From the NCBI GenBank assembly GCA_964615375.1, contig CAZTOW010000105.1, forward strand, positions 1 through 8,950: 8,950 bases of DNA. Direction: 5' to 3'. This stretch comes from CAZKWG01 sp964615375. Its GTDB lineage: Bacteria > Myxococcota_A > UBA796 > CAZKWG01. A program made the translations under genes and the position numbers. Each line of letters opens with the position of its first letter. The stretch's first letter is position 1. A model generated the notes under the pieces. That model worked only from the letters and a program-made list of their open reading frames with translations. It ran no database searches and was not told the DNA's origin. Positions 6,313 to 8,950 of the stretch are shown one piece after another.

Positions 6313-7949
6313 CAGTAGGTCCAGAAGAGCGGATCGCGGATGAGCACGGCCACGAGGCTGGCCCAGGCCTGCTCGGGGCCGGCGAGGGCGGCGACCTGCT
6401 CGAAGAAGGCGGCGTCGGCGTCCAGCGTGTCCTGGTCGGGGCGCTCGCCCAGCAGGCGCCCGCGCAGGGCGGCGCTGGCGGCCTCGAAGCCAGCGGTCCC
6501 GGGCAGGTCGGCGTCCAGATCGACGCCCTGGAAGAGCAGGCGCTCGGCGTCCGGCAGCGCGCCGTCGCGGCTCACGGCGTGGTGCCCGGCCAGCTGGCCG
6601 AGGCGGGCGATGACCAGGGCGCGGGTGACGGTCGGCTCCAGCAGCGGGCGCGTCACGACCTCGCCGTCCACGCCGCCCGCCATCACGCGGTACCCGACCA
6701 GGTCGGACTCCAGGAGGCGGAAGCCCTCCTCGTCCTCCCACTCGAAGCCGGTGGCGGCGCGCACCGCGCTCTGAATCTGCTCCACGCTCATCAGCCGCGT
6801 AGGCCGGGCCTCCTCCCAGCGCGCCTCGTCCGCGCCCTCCGACAGCGCGCCCGCCCGGTACTCCTCGGTGTCCAGGACCAGCCGCTCCAGGTCGGCGTAG
6901 CGTCCGCCGGCCGCCTGCCAGTCCTCGCGGATCGCGTCCAGGGCCGCGTAGTCCTCCTCCGTCGGCTCTCGGCGCCACAGCCGCGCGGCGAGCCGCTCCA
7001 CCGCGCAGGACCAGAAGCGGCTGTCCTCCGCCATCAGCGGGCCCAGATAGCCCGGTCCAGCCACCGGGGTCCCGAAATAGCTCGGCTCCAAGCCCAGGAG
7101 GTCCTCACCCAGCGGCTCGCGGCTCGGGTGGTAGCGCGACATCTCCACCGCGTCCTTGTCGTCGAACCACCAGAAGCCGAAGAGGCTGGTCGCCAGCGGA
7201 TCCAGGCCGGAGTGACAGGAGATGCAGCTCGGGTTGCTGCGCGTCGCCTCCAGGAGCCCGTCGGTGGTGAAGTCGTCCACGCCCTCGAAGACCAGCGGGC
7301 GCTCCAGGAAGTCCGCGCAGAGCAGCAGCCGGGCGATCGCGGCGGCCCGACCGCGGTTCAGGTTGTTCAGCGTGCTGTCGTAGCGCCACCACAGCCCGTT
7401 GGTCATCAGCACGCCGCCCGCCGGTCGCCCGTCGGTGTAGCGCGCCGGGGCCCAGCCGCCCGCGTCCACCAGGGCCTGATCGTCGGCGTCCTCCAGCGCC
7501 AGCGGGAAGATCTCCAGCAGCGTGGCGTTCGCCATCGTCCCTTCGCGCGTGAGCACCTCGGAGAACGCGACCTCCTCGGTCGCCACCCGCGCCAGCACGC
7601 GGAGCGGCTCCTGGCCGATGGCGCGGAGGAATCGGTGCTGGTCGTCCGACGCCAACCCGAAATCGGAGTAGGGCACGTTGTACGCATCGATCTGCGTGAG
7701 CCACTGCTCCCCGAAGGCCCCCGTCAGGTGCTCCTCGTGCAGCGGGTCGTCCAGCCAGTCCTCGCGCAGCGCCTCCAGCGCCTCGGGGTCGAGCTCCACC
7801 GCCTCCAGCTCCTCGAGGCTCGGCAGCGTCCCCCTCAGGTCGAGGCTGAGGCGGCGCGCCAGGGCCGGCGCCTCGAGCGCCACGAACGGCCCCTGCTCCT
7901 CCTCGGCGGTGGGGCGCGCGCAGCCCAGCAGGAGCAGCAGCGCCGTCAT
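6312..7949 (-). CDS. DUF1549/DUF1588-like lipoprotein with one CxxCH haem site
   Basis: The 545-residue product starts MTALLLLLGC, a very short lipoprotein signal with Cys10. Residues about 30-86 (RRLSLDLRGTLPSLEEL..., EQWL) match the DUF1549-type opening, normally RRLxLDLTGxxPT. Residues about 195-265 match the DUF1588 pattern: NRGRAAAIARLLLC, then SCISCHSGLDPLATSLFGFW with haem site CISCH (242-246). The segment 316-362 (RLAARLWRREPTEEDYAAL...LVLDTEEY) is like the DUF1585/1553-type tail, and RLMSVEQIQSAVRAATG (385-401) is DUF1587-like. Family members are called planctomycete cytochrome-type proteins; their substrate is unknown. Met270 or Met306 could be distal ligands. It overlaps the upstream lipoprotein gene as ATGA and the DUF1501 gene by one base. 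A longer in-frame start upstream would run over the neighbour and lose the signal peptide. Confidence 0.85.
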   Translation of the reverse strand: MTALLLLLGCARPTAEEEQGPFVALEAPALARRLSLDLRGTLPSLEELEAVELDPEALEALREDWLDDPLHEEHLTGAFGEQWLTQIDAYNVPYSDFGLASDDQHRFLRAIGQEPLRVLARVATEEVAFSEVLTREGTMANATLLEIFPLALEDADDQALVDAGGWAPARYTDGRPAGGVLMTNGLWWRYDSTLNNLNRGRAAAIARLLLCADFLERPLVFEGVDDFTTDGLLEATRSNPSCISCHSGLDPLATSLFGFWWFDDKDAVEMSRYHPSREPLGEDLLGLEPSYFGTPVAGPGYLGPLMAEDSRFWSCAVERLAARLWRREPTEEDYAALDAIREDWQAAGGRYADLERLVLDTEEYRAGALSEGADEARWEEARPTRLMSVEQIQSAVRAATGFEWEDEEGFRLLESDLVGYRVMAGGVDGEVVTRPLLEPTVTRALVIARLGQLAGHHAVSRDGALPDAERLLFQGVDLDADLPGTAGFEAASAALRGRLLGERPDQDTLDADAAFFEQVAALAGPEQAWASLVAVLIRDPLFWTY

Positions 7950-8818
7950 GGGAGGATCGGCTCGGAGAAGCGCACCTGGAGCGTGGCGAGCGCGCCCATC
8001 AGCGCCGCGCCGGTGCAGGACTCGCCCACCTCCCGACCCTGCCACGTCACCGTCGCGCACCCGGTACAGCTCTCCGTGAACGCGAGGTCGAACCAGCCCG
8101 TGCTCGGGTCGCGCACCCCCAGGTGGCCGATCGGCGCGTCTGGGCAGGTGTCGGGGAGCGCCTGCAGGCCCCAGAAGTACAGGCTCGTCTGCGCCGGCGT
8201 GGTCAGCCCGCCCTCCAGCGTCATCGTGAACGAGAGGTCCGTCGGGCTCCCATCCACCGTCAGCGACGTATCTACCGCCCCCGTCGCCCAGTCCAGCCCG
8301 AGGTCGTAGGTCCCCCCGATCTCCCCGTGGAAGGCCACCCCTTGCGCCGTCTCCATCAGGCTCGCCACCCCCGTGCCCCCCATCACCCAGACCACCCCCT
8401 CGCGCGTGCCCTCCAGCGAGCCCAGGTAGCTCAGCTCCATCCGACGGTCGCCCTCCGCCGTCGTCTCGTCTCGTCGCGAGATCAGCAGCGTCCCCTCGAC
8501 CACATCCCCGCCCCCATGCTCGCAGGACCCCTGCCAGCTCACCGAGCTGTCCGCGCCGCTCTCCGTGATCCGGTAGCACGGGCTCTCCTCCGCGCTCTCC
8601 GCCTCCGCCAGCGCCCACAGCCACCCCTCCACCGCGATCGGCTCCGGCACCCCATCCGCCAGCGCCTCCACGATCACCGCGTCAACCTCCTCCAGGGAGA
8701 GCTCCGCTTCGAGCTCCTCTCCCACCGACCCCGTCTCCCCCGTCTCTCCCCCCTCGACCCCCGCCGCGTCGCCGCACCCCGCCGCGATGAGCATCCAGCC
8801 GATCGTCCCGCGCGTCAC
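7946..8818 (-). CDS. Cys-containing lipoprotein of unknown function, first gene of the cytochrome/DUF1501 operon
   Basis: I do not recognise a family. The 290-residue product starts with GTG (8818), with GGGAG (8827-8831) 8 nt upstream. The internal ATG at 8794 would leave too short a signal. The signal MTRGTIGWMLIAAGC ends in lipobox Cys15. Residues 20-45 form an acidic linker with GETGETG. The body is predicted strand-rich (for example MELSYLGSLEGTREGVVWVMG and VDTSLTVDGSPTDLSFTMT). Cysteines at 81, 99, 225, 251, 254 and 268 include a CTGC (251-254) that could be a disulfide or metal site; there is no CxxCH. Its stop overlaps the next start as ATGA, so it is almost surely made with the haem and DUF1501 proteins and may be their scaffold or partner. 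Confidence 0.75.
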   Translation of the reverse strand: MTRGTIGWMLIAAGCGDAAGVEGGETGETGSVGEELEAELSLEEVDAVIVEALADGVPEPIAVEGWLWALAEAESAEESPCYRITESGADSSVSWQGSCEHGGGDVVEGTLLISRRDETTAEGDRRMELSYLGSLEGTREGVVWVMGGTGVASLMETAQGVAFHGEIGGTYDLGLDWATGAVDTSLTVDGSPTDLSFTMTLEGGLTTPAQTSLYFWGLQALPDTCPDAPIGHLGVRDPSTGWFDLAFTESCTGCATVTWQGREVGESCTGAALMGALATLQVRFSEPILP

Positions 8819-8842
8819 CAGGAGGGCTCCCGTCCCACCCGC

Positions 8843-8871
8843 ACAGTACGACCCCCACCACGCATCCGCAA
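8843..8871 (-). promoter_or_regulatory. Candidate sigma-70-type promoter for the four-gene operon
   Basis: On the minus strand TTGCGG (8866-8871) and TACTGT (8843-8848) are 17 bp apart, the optimal spacing. Each box matches three of six consensus bases, including the TTG and the T, A and final T. The expected start near 8836 leaves a short leader carrying the GGGAG ribosome site. It is the only such pair noticed upstream of the operon, but the matches are modest. Confidence 0.35.
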
Positions 8872-8880
8872 GGCTGCGAT

Positions 8881-8950
8881 CGGTCCGGGCCGGCGACAGG
8901 ATCGGGGCTGCACCGGCGGCTGGGCCTGAGGGCCGGGGGGGCCGGGACCG
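8881..8950. repeat. Imperfect inverted repeat at the right edge
   Basis: CGGTCCGGGCC (8881-8891) and GGCCGGGACCG (8940-8950) are complementary at 10 of 11 positions across 48 bp. In DNA this GC-rich it may be chance. No gene is supported in 8872-8950 apart from possible sequence upstream of the operon promoter. Confidence 0.2.

Noticed and set aside
5161..6318. A 385-residue plus-strand frame antisense to DUF1501
   Set aside because: The minus strand carries clear DUF1501 motifs; this frame is a Gly/Val/Ala-rich shadow.
6313..6978. N-terminal extension of the DUF1501 frame
   Set aside because: It lies within the DUF1549/DUF1588-like gene and is compositionally biased; the Tat signal begins at 6312.
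6579..8309. A 576-residue plus-strand frame
   Set aside because: It is antisense to the haem-site protein and the first operon gene, and its His/Arg/Gln-rich composition is that of a shadow frame.
7950..8624. N-terminal extension of the DUF1549/DUF1588-like gene
   Set aside because: It overlaps the upstream lipoprotein in another frame; a lipoprotein signal begins at 7949.
1..8950. tRNA, rRNA, CRISPR arrays, insertion sequences, toxin-antitoxin or defence genes
   Set aside because: None of their sequence patterns (repeat arrays, terminal inverted repeats with transposase motifs, tRNA arms) was found.

Overview
The window is very GC-rich and almost fully coding. It holds eight genes in three blocks plus short regulatory gaps. 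The organism looks like a Gram-negative, diderm member of the Myxococcota or a related former deltaproteobacterial lineage. The reasons are outer-membrane-type lipoproteins with acidic Glu-Thr-Gly linkers, a MopE-like Asp-rich calcium/copper motif, Receptor-L-type repeats, a FecR-like regulator with a C-terminal TPR-like tail, and a DUF1549/DUF1588 + DUF1501 + cytochrome cassette. This assignment is inference from protein style; no rRNA or marker gene is present.

Block 1 (97-2628, minus strand) is read in the order secreted protein with a predicted beta-barrel-like C-terminus, then an ECF sigma factor, then a membrane-anchored FecR-like protein. The sigma factor and FecR-like genes overlap by ATGA. 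The simplest reading is an envelope-signalling operon in which the FecR-like protein controls the sigma factor and the secreted protein is an output or sensor.

Block 2 (2694-4760, plus strand) holds two lipoproteins 48 bp apart, probably co-transcribed. The first carries a Ca/Cu-binding-type Asp motif and about nine Receptor-L/leucine-rich repeats. The second has beta-propeller-like repeats. It starts from a 65-bp divergent gap shared with block 1.

Block 3 (4757-8818, minus strand) is a tightly coupled four-gene operon. Its genes are a Cys-containing lipoprotein of unknown function, a DUF1549/DUF1588-like lipoprotein with one CxxCH haem site, a Tat-exported DUF1501 protein, and a small mono-haem cytochrome c lipoprotein. 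Every junction is a stop/start overlap (ATGA, TGATG, GTGA). A candidate sigma-70 promoter and a Shine-Dalgarno site lie upstream of the first gene. The last gene converges on block 2 with the two stop codons overlapping.

Block 3 is the most interesting part. It resembles a reduced, split version of the planctomycete/myxobacterial cytochrome-DUF1501 modules, whose biochemical role is not established. No RNA genes, mobile elements, CRISPR arrays or convincing intrinsic terminators were seen.
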